Shown here: one piece after another, positions 1 to 6,789 of the stretch
Layout of the letters: every line of letters starts with the position of its first letter
Position numbering within the stretch: the stretch's first letter is position 1
Assembly (NCBI GenBank): GCA_028706745.1
Contig: JAQTVM010000010.1
Span: 1-55,683, forward strand
Origin: Candidatus Nanoarchaeia archaeon
GTDB taxonomy: Archaea; Nanobdellota; Nanobdellia; SCGC-AAA011-G17; GW2011-AR17
Direction: 5' to 3'
DNA: 55,683 bases
Notes under the pieces: model-generated
Database searches by the model: none
Seen by the model: only the letters and a program-made list of their open reading frames with translations
What the model was told of the DNA's origin: nothing
Translations under genes and position numbers: made by a program

Positions 1-276
1 CTTAAAGGGCTGAATAAACAGAACCTGCGCGATCACATGCCTGACTGGGAGCTTATAATTACAATGGTTGGAGAAAAAGCAACAACAGATATTACAAAGG
101 CAAAAGACTCAACAGGATTTGAAGAGTGCAAGGAATCCGCCCATGAGGGCGGAAAGATAGCCCAAGATACCAGAAAGCAGATTGAGGAAAAAACAGGCAA
201 ATCCATTGTTTCAAAAGATAATTTCATGCACCTTGAAAGCAAGAAGGATAAGCAAAAAAAGATTGCCCAAACATAG
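1..276 (+). CDS. DinD-like protein, C-terminal part (5' truncated by window edge)
   Basis: The reading frame is open from the first base, so the gene starts outside the window. The visible 91 residues (LKGLNKQNLRDHM..., then WELIITMVGE, an EEC-KESA-EGG-IA stretch and GKSIVSKDNF) match the C-terminal half of DNA-damage-inducible protein D and related BRO-type proteins as I remember them. The N-terminal BRO domain is not visible. The C-terminus is lysine-rich. A short repeat with a T-run (290-310) follows the stop and may end the transcript. DinD homologues are typically carried by accessory DNA, which fits the neighbourhood. The biochemical role is unknown. Confidence 0.6.
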   Translation, partial: LKGLNKQNLRDHMPDWELIITMVGEKATTDITKAKDSTGFEECKESAHEGGKIAQDTRKQIEEKTGKSIVSKDNFMHLESKKDKQKKIAQT

Positions 277-289
277 AAAACAAATAAGT

Positions 290-310
290 AATGCCGGAGG
301 CGGGCTTTCT
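290..310 (+). repeat. Dispersed about 20-bp GC-rich repeat, copy 1
   Basis: The sequence TGCCGGAGGCGGGCTTTCT recurs with small changes at 3993-4012, 13345-13364, 15012-15032 and 23015-23035, always in this orientation. It contains GCC...GGC followed by T residues, so a weak intrinsic terminator is possible. Here it lies just after the dinD-like stop codon. Confidence 0.45.
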
Positions 311-326
311 CTGCGTTACAAGAACG

Positions 327-715
327 TTACCAAATCACCTTCAACCCGTACTTCCAAAGCCTCGGCTCACTCTTAATTAATTTAAATATAAACTTACTCG
401 GAAAATCCCTATCCTCTTCCTCAAGCACTTGCTTAGCCTTCCCCTCACTTATAATACTAATAATGTCATTATAATCCTTAACCCCTAACTTATCCATAAT
501 AACCCTCATAAGAAGATTAAGCTTAAGCTCCTTAAGAACAGGAGAGCAATTATCCTCATACTTATCTATGCCCTTAGCCAAAGCCTCAGCAGCAAGTAAT
601 CCCGGTATAATGCCCCCGAACGAAACAGCCTTAACCTGGGTTGCAGCATCACCAACCAATGCAACATTGTTCTTCAAAAGCTTCTGAGAAGTATTGTAAA
701 TGGGAATAAGCCCGC
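327..715 (-). pseudogene. Truncated geranylgeranyl reductase paralogue (C-terminal 129 codons)
   Basis: This stretch aligns without indels to 1881-2268, the 3' end of the intact reductase gene. It encodes the same C-terminus (GLIPIYN..., VALVGDAATQVKAVSFGG, DFPSKFIFKLI, ending KVIW) with about 12 differences in 128 residues. Homology stops at about position 715. Beyond that the frame runs on to 809 without any resemblance to the reductase, so the FAD-binding N-terminus is missing. The flank 716-857 ends in an insertion-sequence-like terminus, so the simplest reading is a former tandem paralogue cut by an IS. The remaining frame is intact, so expression of a fragment cannot be excluded. Confidence 0.75.
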
Positions 716-839
716 TTGCAGGCATTAGGAGGGCTTGAAGGCTAAGTGAACTGGCTACAAAATGTAACCGGTTGAAATAGCAGCCTAAAGGCACAAAGGG
801 TGGGTACAAATTGTACTTATCCTTTTTGTTGGGAGGAAG

Positions 840-857
840 TTATTTCGGGATAATACA
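840..857 (-). mobile_element. Solo insertion-sequence end (IS terminal repeat-like)
   Basis: The 18-mer TTATTTCGGGATAATACA is identical at 29257-29274. On the minus strand it reads TGTATTATCCCGAAATAA, close to TGTGTTATCCCGATATTA (55557-55574) next to an IS transposase C-terminus. Orientation places the former IS interior at lower coordinates, between here and the truncated reductase. Confidence 0.5.
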
Positions 858-879
858 TCTTCATGCCCCTAAACAAACA

Positions 880-888
880 TTTATAAAT
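880..888 (+). promoter_or_regulatory. TATA box for GNAT gene
   Basis: TTTATAAAT is centred 26 nt before the ATG at 910, which predicts a leaderless transcript. It decides the start codon, because the open frame extends upstream to 811. Confidence 0.65.
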
Positions 889-909
889 CTCCATAATAAT
901 AACCCCCTT

Positions 910-1452
910 ATGCCTAAAGAGATAAAGCGGGATGATATAATTATCCTAAAACTTATTGCAGGGCATAAGCCCCTCCTGTCCTCTTTTAAGTCTTATGAAA
1001 AGGAGCTGGCAGACTTCCTGCAGGAAGATGCCCTGGATAATCAGGACAAAAGCATATCAACAACATATTTATGGTTTTACAAGCCAACAGGTGAATTGGT
1101 TGCTTACATGTCTGTTTTGACAGATGCAATCAACCTGCAGGGCAACCTGAAATCATATTTCAGGAAAGCCGGCATTATGTATAAGTCTTTGCCAGCCCTG
1201 AAAATAGGCAGGCTGTGCGTTTCCGATGCCTATTTGCACAAGGGTATAGGTACGCTGATGATAGAATTTGCAATTATAATAGCTGAAAAGATAAGAAAGG
1301 ATGTCGGGCTGAGGTTTATCACCACGGATGCAAAAAGAAATACTGACCCTGACAAAGACTCACTGCACTTTTATAAAAAATTAGGATTTGAAGTGTTAAG
1401 AGAAAGGGAAAAAGGCACGCTGCCCATGTATAAGGACTTAATTAAGAAATGA
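910..1452 (+). CDS. GNAT-family N-acetyltransferase, toxin-like (TacT/AtaT type)
   Basis: The 180-residue protein has the GNAT fold signatures: an acetyl-CoA loop region LHKGIGTLMIEF preceded by the strand LKIGRLCVSD, and the C-terminal FYKKLGFEVL. The layout (ELADFLQEDA near the N-terminus, the SLPALKIGRL strand, then the YLHKGIG turn) resembles GNAT toxins that acetylate aminoacyl-tRNA, though housekeeping acetyltransferases share the fold. The start at 910 is chosen from the TATA box at 880-888; an in-frame start at 811 would add 33 unrelated residues. Its 3' end overlaps by 15 nt the convergent 54-aa gene at 1438-1602, a possible antitoxin partner. Substrate is not determinable from sequence. 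Confidence 0.7.
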   Translation: MPKEIKRDDIIILKLIAGHKPLLSSFKSYEKELADFLQEDALDNQDKSISTTYLWFYKPTGELVAYMSVLTDAINLQGNLKSYFRKAGIMYKSLPALKIGRLCVSDAYLHKGIGTLMIEFAIIIAEKIRKDVGLRFITTDAKRNTDPDKDSLHFYKKLGFEVLREREKGTLPMYKDLIKK

Positions 1453-1602
1453 TTCAAAGAAACGCCTGTTTTTCTCTACATCCGCATACAATTCTTTGTC
1501 AATCCTGGAAATAGCTGAAGTTTCCTTTTTAATCATCTGCTTTACAAACCTTTCCGCGTCCTCGCCCCTTAGCGTGGGCGTTGCCCTTATTGGTTTTGCC
1601 AT
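1438..1602 (-). CDS. Small 54-aa protein, antitoxin-like
   Basis: A short open frame begins MAKPIRATPTLRGEDAERF and is followed by a charged helical tail (KQMIKKE..., ADVEKNRRFFE). The N-terminus resembles a family of short archaeal and bacterial proteins with a KPI-x-ATP-x-LxG-xDA pattern, often found beside toxins; this is recalled, not searched. A TATA box (CCTTTATATA on the minus strand, 1641-1650) precedes it by about 40 nt and GGAATT may act as a weak ribosome site. The gene overlaps the GNAT gene tail to tail, an unusual arrangement for a toxin-antitoxin pair. No catalytic motif is visible. Confidence 0.55.
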   Translation of the reverse strand: MAKPIRATPTLRGEDAERFVKQMIKKETSAISRIDKELYADVEKNRRFFESFLN

Positions 1603-1640
1603 TTTAATCAATTCCTTTAAGTGTTTGGGGGGATTGCTTG

Positions 1641-1650
1641 TATATAAAGG
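1641..1650 (-). promoter_or_regulatory. TATA box for 54-aa gene
   Basis: CCTTTATATA on the minus strand lies about 40 nt ahead of the ATG at 1602 and supports transcription of this small gene. Confidence 0.5.
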
Positions 1651-1800
1651 CTTCTGTTGAATTCCAAACCCCTCAATTCGACGGGTTTAAAGTTATGATA
1701 TAATCCTGCTTTAATCTATTTATTGTTGTTTTATGCAGTTTTTTGGCATTTTTTGCTTTTAAAATCGTGATTTTGAGGTGTTAGGCTCTTATTCGTCACG

Positions 1801-1875
1801 CACGAAAGCCACAGGCTTTCGTGTACCTGCAAAGCCCACGGCTTTGCCACCAGAACATGTGCGCACTGCGCACAT
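1801..1875. repeat. Cluster of three perfect triloop hairpins
   Basis: Three perfect inverted repeats follow at about 27-nt intervals: 1801-1823 (10-bp stem, loop ACA), 1829-1847 (8-bp stem, loop CAC) and 1857-1875 (8-bp stem, loop ACT). Stem sequences are unrelated or only partly alike; the geometry is what is conserved. The cluster ends 5 bp from the reductase stop codon, so it could serve as its terminator. The rest of 1651-1880 holds no gene that I can support. Confidence 0.7.
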
Positions 1876-1879
1876 CCGC

Positions 1880-2947
1880 CTACCAAATCACCTTCAACCC
1901 GTACTTCCAAAGCCTCGGCTCACTCTTTATCAGCTTGAATATAAACTTACTTGGAAAATCCCTGTCCTCTTCCTCTAATACATTCTTAGCCTTCCCCTCT
2001 GCTATAATGCTAATAATATCATTATAATCCTTAATCGAAAGCTTATCCATAGTAACCCTCATAAGAAGATTCAGCTTAAGCTCTTTAAGTACAGAAGAGC
2101 AATTATCAGCATACTTCTCAATACCCTTGGAAAGTGCATTAGCAGCAAGCAACCCGGGTATTATCCCGCCAAACGAAACAGCCTTAACCTGGGTTGCAGC
2201 ATCGCCAACAAGGGCAACATTGTCCTTCAAAAGCTTCTGAGAAGGATTATAAATCGGAATAAGCCCGCCCTGCTTCTCAAGCACCTTGCCGGAAGGAGCC
2301 ACTTTGGACAACAGTTTATGCAATAACGCATTGGGATTCTTATTATCAACCACTCCAATACGCGCAACAGAAGAGCTTTCAGGAACAAGCCAGCTGAAGA
2401 TTCCGTGCCCAAAGTAAGTGTTAAAGCAGTCTGCGTCGCACTTCATCTTAACCCTGGCCTGCGCTCCAATGACAATCTGCCTTGAACCATAAAGCCCGGC
2501 TGCCTTAGCCACAGCAGACATTGGGCCGTCAGCGCCGATAATCCAGTCAGCATCAATCCCTTTTCCGTTAATCACTGCTTTTTTCTTCAAAAGCCCTGAA
2601 ATGCCTGTAAACTTTGAATTCAAATTAATCTTAACGCCGGCAGATGAAGCCATTGAAGCAATCTGCTTGTCAAACAGCTCCCTGTCAACTACAATGTTCG
2701 GCTTTCCTAATTTCAATTCAAGAAACTTGCCTTCAGGCGAATACAGGCGTGCTCTTGTCAATTTATTCAACACGCATTTAGAATCAACCTTCAAAATGTT
2801 GTAAATCTCTGAAGTAAGCAATCCGGTGCACTGCACAGGCTTCCCGACAGAGGAATGCTCTTCATACACCTGAACCTTTTGTCCTGCAGAAGCTAATTTA
2901 AAAGCAGAATAACAGCCAACAGGCCCGCCGCCGATTACTGCAATCAT
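1880..2947 (-). CDS. Geranylgeranyl reductase family FAD-dependent oxidoreductase
   Basis: The 355-aa flavoprotein has an N-terminal Rossmann dinucleotide motif (IGGGPVGCYSAFKLASAG, residues 4-21), a middle GADGPMSAVAKAAGL segment, and the second FAD motif ALVGDAATQVKAVSFGG. In archaea this family saturates the isoprenoid chains of membrane lipids, reducing geranylgeranyl groups at the membrane surface. Exact substrate cannot be read from sequence; a broader FAD monooxygenase-like role is the alternative. A TATA box at 2971-2980 places the transcript start at the ATG (leaderless). The last 388 bp are duplicated at 328-715. Confidence 0.8.
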   Translation of the reverse strand: MIAVIGGGPVGCYSAFKLASAGQKVQVYEEHSSVGKPVQCTGLLTSEIYNILKVDSKCVLNKLTRARLYSPEGKFLELKLGKPNIVVDRELFDKQIASMASSAGVKINLNSKFTGISGLLKKKAVINGKGIDADWIIGADGPMSAVAKAAGLYGSRQIVIGAQARVKMKCDADCFNTYFGHGIFSWLVPESSSVARIGVVDNKNPNALLHKLLSKVAPSGKVLEKQGGLIPIYNPSQKLLKDNVALVGDAATQVKAVSFGGIIPGLLAANALSKGIEKYADNCSSVLKELKLNLLMRVTMDKLSIKDYNDIISIIAEGKAKNVLEEEDRDFPSKFIFKLIKSEPRLWKYGLKVIW

Positions 2948-2970
2948 AAGAAGAATAATGAACTAGAATG

Positions 2971-2980
2971 TATATAAATC
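2971..2980 (-). promoter_or_regulatory. TATA box for geranylgeranyl reductase
   Basis: GATTTATATA on the minus strand is centred 27-28 nt before the ATG at 2947, giving a leaderless transcript. Confidence 0.6.
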
Positions 2981-3031
2981 TGATGAAGAATTGCTAAAAC
3001 GAAATACTTAAATAGTAGCACGGATTAATGA

Positions 3032-3110
3032 TTAACAGCAGGTAAGGCCTAAAAGCCAAGTGTACCTTGAGGTGCACGCACAACAGTGCTTTTAGGTGCT
3101 GCAATTTTTC
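3032..3110 (+). ncRNA. Candidate structured small RNA with own promoter
   Basis: A TATA-like ATACTTAAATAG (3004-3015) is followed about 26 nt later by a compact structure. CAGCA pairs with TGCTG; a 7-nt one-sided bulge GGTAAGG follows; then CCTAAAAGC pairs with GCTTTTAGG (9 bp), enclosing a hairpin GTGTACCT/AGGTGCAC and a GCACAACAGTGC alternative. It closes with a T5 run. No open frame of useful length lies inside. It matches no RNA family I can name. On the other strand the same structure could terminate the DUF3800 transcript, which is the main alternative. Confidence 0.4.
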
Positions 3111-3751
3111 TACCATACAAAGTATATCTCCTTTTCCAGTATTATCAAGTCTATAAAAATAGAGTTTGAATGCTCAAACTTCTGGAAACAGGACCACGCC
3201 AATATGTCTGCAAACTGCAGCCCTGCCCAGCAATGCGAAAGGCTGTGAAATATGGTTACGGATGTGGGTTTCGAGTTTTTATGCAAGTTTCTCAGGAAGC
3301 ATTTGTTAAAATCTTCGCGCAGGATGTGCTTTCCCTTTGAAAGGTCAACCCTTACTTCCACATAGCCGCCTTCCAGAATAATATTCTTTGCAAGCCTGCC
3401 GGCAACATAATCATAAAGCCTGTGTTTATTGGACTTAAAGTATTCGCTGGTCACTTTCTGCTTTTCCAGCACTATAAAAAATAGCTTTGCGCCCTTTACC
3501 TGGTTCAGCCTAAGGATCATCTCTGTTATAAGCTGGGAAGATGACTTGTTTGCTTTTATCTCAATTGCTTTTTTCAACTCTTTCCTGAACTTGTTTCGCC
3601 TGAGGCTTTTTATTATCCTGTCCAGCTCTTTGGGCTCAGTGACCAGCAAAGCGGCAATTGTCATGTAATTTGAGCCGTATAAGCCCAGGTCGCCGCTTTC
3701 ATCAATGTACATATATTTAAATTGCCTCATTTTTATTTCCTCTTTTTTCAT
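3110..3751 (-). CDS. DUF3800 domain protein
   Basis: About 213 aa. The N-terminal YIDESGDLG motif and the C-terminal GLQFADILAWSCFQKFEH block are the two hallmarks of DUF3800, a family with a predicted RNase H-like acidic active site and no settled function. Conserved acids visible are the D and E of the first motif and the D of FADIL. A minus-strand TATA-like GATTATAAGC at 3772-3781 favours the ATG at 3751 as leaderless; a second ATG at 3730 has GAGGAAAT upstream and would also give a complete domain. The gene stands alone between a structured element and a palindrome cluster, consistent with accessory DNA. Confidence 0.7.
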   Translation of the reverse strand: MKKEEIKMRQFKYMYIDESGDLGLYGSNYMTIAALLVTEPKELDRIIKSLRRNKFRKELKKAIEIKANKSSSQLITEMILRLNQVKGAKLFFIVLEKQKVTSEYFKSNKHRLYDYVAGRLAKNIILEGGYVEVRVDLSKGKHILREDFNKCFLRNLHKNSKPTSVTIFHSLSHCWAGLQFADILAWSCFQKFEHSNSIFIDLIILEKEIYFVW

Positions 3752-3897
3752 GCACAAATCAATGCATCATCTGCTTATAATCTTTGCCATCAAAATCCGC
3801 AAATTTTCCGTCGTCAAAAGAAAAATGAGCAGTTGTTTGGAAATAAGTACAAGTTTATGGAAAAATGCGCAGATTTAAGGAAAAATGAAAAACCGGG

Positions 3898-3968
3898 AGA
3901 TTGCAATCTGCCATTTTGTTGGCGCCAACAAAATGGTCATATCGTTTTGCTAACGTCAGCAAAACGAT
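3898..3968. repeat. Cluster of three palindromes
   Basis: Three back-to-back palindromes lie in the 374-nt gap before the helicase gene: 3898-3909 (12-nt perfect), 3911-3936 (26-nt perfect, centred on GGCGCC) and 3941-3968 (11-bp arms, 6-nt loop). The layout resembles the cluster at 1801-1875, but the sequences differ. A copy of the dispersed GC-rich repeat follows at 3993-4012. No gene is credible between 3752 and 4131. Confidence 0.7.
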
Positions 3969-3992
3969 GCTCAAATAAAATAAACAATAATT

Positions 3993-4012
3993 TAACGCCG
4001 GAGGCTCGCCTT
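3993..4012 (+). repeat. Dispersed GC-rich repeat, copy 2
   Basis: AACGCCGGAGGCTCGCCTTT is the most divergent member of the family seen at 290-310. It lies upstream of the helicase promoter. Confidence 0.35.
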
Positions 4013-4057
4013 TGCTTTCCATAGCCTTCTCTACAAAATATACCATTTCATAGTAAC

Positions 4058-4067
4058 CTTTATAAGC
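4058..4067 (+). promoter_or_regulatory. TATA box and structured leader of helicase gene
   Basis: CTTTATAAGC is about 70 nt ahead of the ATG, predicting a leader of about 45 nt. The leader holds a purine tract GAGGAAGAAGGAG and a complementary CTTCTT that can pair with AAGAAG, so ribosome access may depend on folding. Confidence 0.5.
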
Positions 4068-4131
4068 TAATGCCGTTATTCATTAAAATAACGAGGAAGA
4101 AGGAGCCAAAACGACTTCTTAATAACAAAAT

Positions 4132-5517
4132 ATGCAAGCATTTGAACATTTGGGGCTTAGCCCGCACATACTGAAGGTAATTGAAGAGCAGAAGTTTGAG
4201 ATGCCGACTGAGATTCAGGAGAAGGCAATACCTTACGCTCTCAAGGGAAAGGACATAATAGCCAGCTCTGCCACAGGCTCGGGAAAAACCCTGGCTTTCG
4301 GCGCAGGCATAATAGCAAACGCAGAAACAGGAAAAGGAATACAGGCGTTAATCCTGACTCCAACAAGGGAATTGGCTGAGCAGAACGCAATGAACCTGAA
4401 GCTTTTCTCAAAATACAAGCGATTAAACATACTTACTGTGTACGGCGGCGTGGGAATGGAGCCGCAATACAGGGGATTAAAATCAGCTTCCATTGTAGTA
4501 GGCACTCCGGGAAGAATCCTTGACCACATCGGAAGGAACTCAATCAATCTGAGAAACGTCAGGACATTAGTCCTTGATGAGGCAGACAGGATGTTTGACA
4601 TGGGCTTCATAAGGGACGTTGAAAGAATCATAAGCCAGTGCCCGAAGGAAAGGCAGACTTTATTGTTCTCCGCAACAATTTCGTCAGAGGTTGTGCATGT
4701 TTCAAGAAACTACATGAAAGAGCCTGTAAGGATTTCTGTTGACACTTATGTTGACCCTGCAAAGCTGAAGCAGGTTTATTACCAGGTGCCTGACAACATG
4801 AAATTCTCATTATTGGTTCATTTATTGAAGAATGAAAGAGCAGGCATGGCAATGGTTTTCTGCAATACCCAGAAGACAACTGACTTTGTTTCAAACAACC
4901 TTCACAAGCAGGGCATTGAGGCTCTGGCAATCCACGGCGCATTCACCCAGGCAAAAAGAACAAGCACAATGGAGAAATTCCATTCGCAGAAGTTTGATGT
5001 TTTGGTTTGCACTGATGTTGCGTCAAGGGGATTGGATATCAAAGGAGTCACTCACGTATATAACTATGACATTCCAAAGGAAAGCAACCAGTACATTCAC
5101 AGGATTGGAAGAACTGCAAGGGCAGGAGAGGAAGGAAAGGCGATTAATTTGCTTTCAGACAGGGACCATGACAATTTCTCAAGAGTGTTAAGGGACAATG
5201 ACGTGAAAGTAAAGAAGGAAGAGCTGCCTCATTTTGAGAAGGTAATGATAAAGTGGAGAGACGAGGAAAGGGGCGGAAGGTTCGGAGGGCAGAGAAGCTT
5301 CGGGCAGAGAAGCCAGGGTCCAAGAAAGTTTGGAGGCGCAAGAAGGTTCGGGCAGAGAAGCGAAGGGCAGGGAAGCTATGGGCAGAGAAGGGATAATGGC
5401 CCAAGGCAAAGCAATGCGTCGAGGAATTCCGGCAATGGCCCGAGGACTTTCGGGCAGAGCAAGGGGCATTCAAGGGCAAACCCTGCGTTTGAAAAGTCTA
5501 AGGACGCTTATTATTAA
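4132..5517 (+). CDS. DEAD-box RNA helicase
   Basis: The 461-aa protein has all the superfamily 2 motifs: Q motif with FEMPTEIQ, Walker A ATGSGKT (47-53), PTREL (77-81), TPGR (125-128), DEAD (149-152), SAT (180-182), then RGLDIKG and HRIGRTARAG in the second RecA lobe. After about residue 380 comes an RG/GQR-rich tail (repeated FGQRS-type units) of the kind that binds RNA and is found in cold-induced helicases. It unwinds RNA duplexes using ATP in the cytoplasm. It is transcribed alone from the TATA box at 4058-4067 with a rare, foldable leader. Confidence 0.93.
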   Translation: MQAFEHLGLSPHILKVIEEQKFEMPTEIQEKAIPYALKGKDIIASSATGSGKTLAFGAGIIANAETGKGIQALILTPTRELAEQNAMNLKLFSKYKRLNILTVYGGVGMEPQYRGLKSASIVVGTPGRILDHIGRNSINLRNVRTLVLDEADRMFDMGFIRDVERIISQCPKERQTLLFSATISSEVVHVSRNYMKEPVRISVDTYVDPAKLKQVYYQVPDNMKFSLLVHLLKNERAGMAMVFCNTQKTTDFVSNNLHKQGIEALAIHGAFTQAKRTSTMEKFHSQKFDVLVCTDVASRGLDIKGVTHVYNYDIPKESNQYIHRIGRTARAGEEGKAINLLSDRDHDNFSRVLRDNDVKVKKEELPHFEKVMIKWRDEERGGRFGGQRSFGQRSQGPRKFGGARRFGQRSEGQGSYGQRRDNGPRQSNASRNSGNGPRTFGQSKGHSRANPAFEKSKDAYY

Positions 5518-5565
5518 TGCATGAGGAAAGGCTGCTTGGGAGAATACCTTTATTATTGGCTTATT

Positions 5566-5793
5566 TCAGAGCAGGTTTAGCAAATCCTTAAGTTCCAATC
5601 TTGCTTGTTTCATTATGCTTTTTAGGGTTCCTTTTGCAAGCTCTGGATGCAAGGGAACTGGAATTGTTATAGTGCCTTCCGGAATAGTCTTGTTTAATAT
5701 TGCATGGCTTCCGTGCGTTCTCACATGCGCAAAGCCAATCTTGCATAGAACTTTTACAATATCCTTACCTGACAATACCGGCAACTTTGGCAT
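5566..5793 (-). CDS. hicA: HicA-family mRNA interferase toxin
   Basis: The 75-aa protein has the dsRBD-like HicA layout: LSGKDIVKVLCKIGF, then the catalytic-histidine motif RTHGSHAIL (His about 35) and the strand ITIPVPLH followed by LAKGTLKSIMKQA. HicA cleaves mRNA and is neutralised by HicB. It is the second gene of an antitoxin-first operon, starting 29 nt inside hicB, so the pair is translationally coupled. It looks complete, so the system is probably active. Confidence 0.88.
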   Translation of the reverse strand: MPKLPVLSGKDIVKVLCKIGFAHVRTHGSHAILNKTIPEGTITIPVPLHPELAKGTLKSIMKQARLELKDLLNLL

Positions 5794-6031
5794 TCTTGTT
5801 CACCTCTAAAATAGAAAAGAAAGGGACTTCTTCGCTTACAAGCTCTTCGTATTTGCTCGGTTGCTCTTCAAGGTATAAATCTATTGCCTCGCGGATATTT
5901 TTCATAGCTTCATCAACTGTGTTGCCCTGACTTGCAATTCCCAAGCCAAGAGAATGCGCTACAAAAACAGGCTTTCCGCTGCTCAGCTTTTCCTTGTTTA
6001 TAACCACATCAACAAAATATTTTTTTCCCAT
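5765..6031 (-). CDS. hicB: HicB-family antitoxin
   Basis: About 88 aa with the HicB fold: KKYFVDVVINKE, then FVAHSLGLGIASQGNTVDEAMKNIREAIDLYLEE, the typical degenerate RNase H-like core that binds HicA. No obvious DNA-binding helix-turn-helix follows, so repression would need another surface. The start at 6031 is chosen because a TATA-like GCTTAAAAAG at 6053-6062 lies 26 nt upstream. An in-frame ATG at 6070 would lie upstream of that promoter and add a lysine-rich stretch. Confidence 0.85.
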   Translation of the reverse strand: MGKKYFVDVVINKEKLSSGKPVFVAHSLGLGIASQGNTVDEAMKNIREAIDLYLEEQPSKYEELVSEEVPFFSILEVNKNAKVAGIVR

Positions 6032-6121
6032 GCATAAATAAGGCTTATTCTTCTTTTTAAGCTTTTGCAAAAGATTGCCTTAAATGTTATTAACCCTAAT
6101 AAGTGATTACAAAAACAAAAG

Positions 6122-6131
6122 GCTTATAAAT
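6122..6131 (+). promoter_or_regulatory. TATA box for four-gene membrane operon
   Basis: GCTTATAAAT lies about 46 nt ahead of the first ATG. The leader of about 20 nt carries AGGGGGC as a ribosome site. Confidence 0.6.
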
Positions 6132-6172
6132 CTGTATTTTATCCAAAAAGAGATAGTTTAGGGGGCATTATA

Positions 6173-6496
6173 ATGACAGATATCGAACAGATGTTAAAAG
6201 AATCAAAAGACGCGCAAAGGTACGCAGAGATTCAGTCAAGTATTAAAGACACTGCAAAAACAATGGGCTTGTACAAGGTAATATGCGGCTTGAATCTCGC
6301 AGCTGCAGGATGTTTCGGATTTGGTTCGTATGTGAATTACAGCCATAATAATGACAATATAGGGATGTTGAATTTAATTACAACAATATTATTCACAGCT
6401 GCTTCAGGAATTAATTATGGCGTATTTAGAATAAACAAAAACAAGAGAGACAAGCTTCTTGAAGAGGCAAAAGGATTAGAGGCAAGGGTGGATTGA
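6173..6496 (+). CDS. Small two-TM membrane protein, operon gene 1
   Basis: 107 aa, not recognised. A charged N-terminal helix (about 1-35) is followed by two hydrophobic segments (about 37-54 and 64-82) and a basic/acidic C-terminal coil ending LLEEAKGLEARVD. The next two proteins share the same plan (charged helix, two membrane segments, coiled tail ending in a LExKV-like turn), so the three look like diverged tandem paralogues. It is the first gene of a tight operon (4-nt overlap with gene 2). Confidence 0.7.
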   Translation: MTDIEQMLKESKDAQRYAEIQSSIKDTAKTMGLYKVICGLNLAAAGCFGFGSYVNYSHNNDNIGMLNLITTILFTAASGINYGVFRINKNKRDKLLEEAKGLEARVD

Positions 6497-6786
6497 AGAT
6501 GGCAGACTACAAAACATTAAAGCACGAAGAACAAAATCTTGAAATGAACACAGGCAATAGCCTTACCAGCGCAGCAGTCATGTATGTTAATTCATTTGCA
6601 GCAACTGTCGGCGCAATTTGCATAAATGCCTCTGGAGATTCCAGGACAGCAATGTATTCAGCAGGAATTGCCGCATTGAGCCTTCTTGCGTCAGGCTTCT
6701 GCGGAATGAGCCATGACAGGGACAAGAAAAAGCTTGAGGAAGTCAGGAAAGAGCTGAAAGGATTGGAAGGAAAGGTGGAGGAATAA
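6493..6786 (+). CDS. Small two-TM membrane protein, operon gene 2
   Basis: 97 aa with the same architecture as its neighbours: short N-terminal coil (YKTLKHEEQNLEM), hydrophobic segments about 21-43 and 49-67, and a C-terminal coil KKLEEVRKELKGLEGKVEE. It starts inside the last codons of gene 1, implying coupled translation. No catalytic residues stand out. It ends in a GGAGG that forms the ribosome site of gene 3. Confidence 0.7.
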   Translation: MKMADYKTLKHEEQNLEMNTGNSLTSAAVMYVNSFAATVGAICINASGDSRTAMYSAGIAALSLLASGFCGMSHDRDKKKLEEVRKELKGLEGKVEE

Positions 6787-6789
6787 AAA

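Noticed and set aside
3722-4046. Overlapping open frames on both strands in the gap before the helicase
   Set aside because: They cross the palindrome cluster, lack ribosome sites and resemble no protein.
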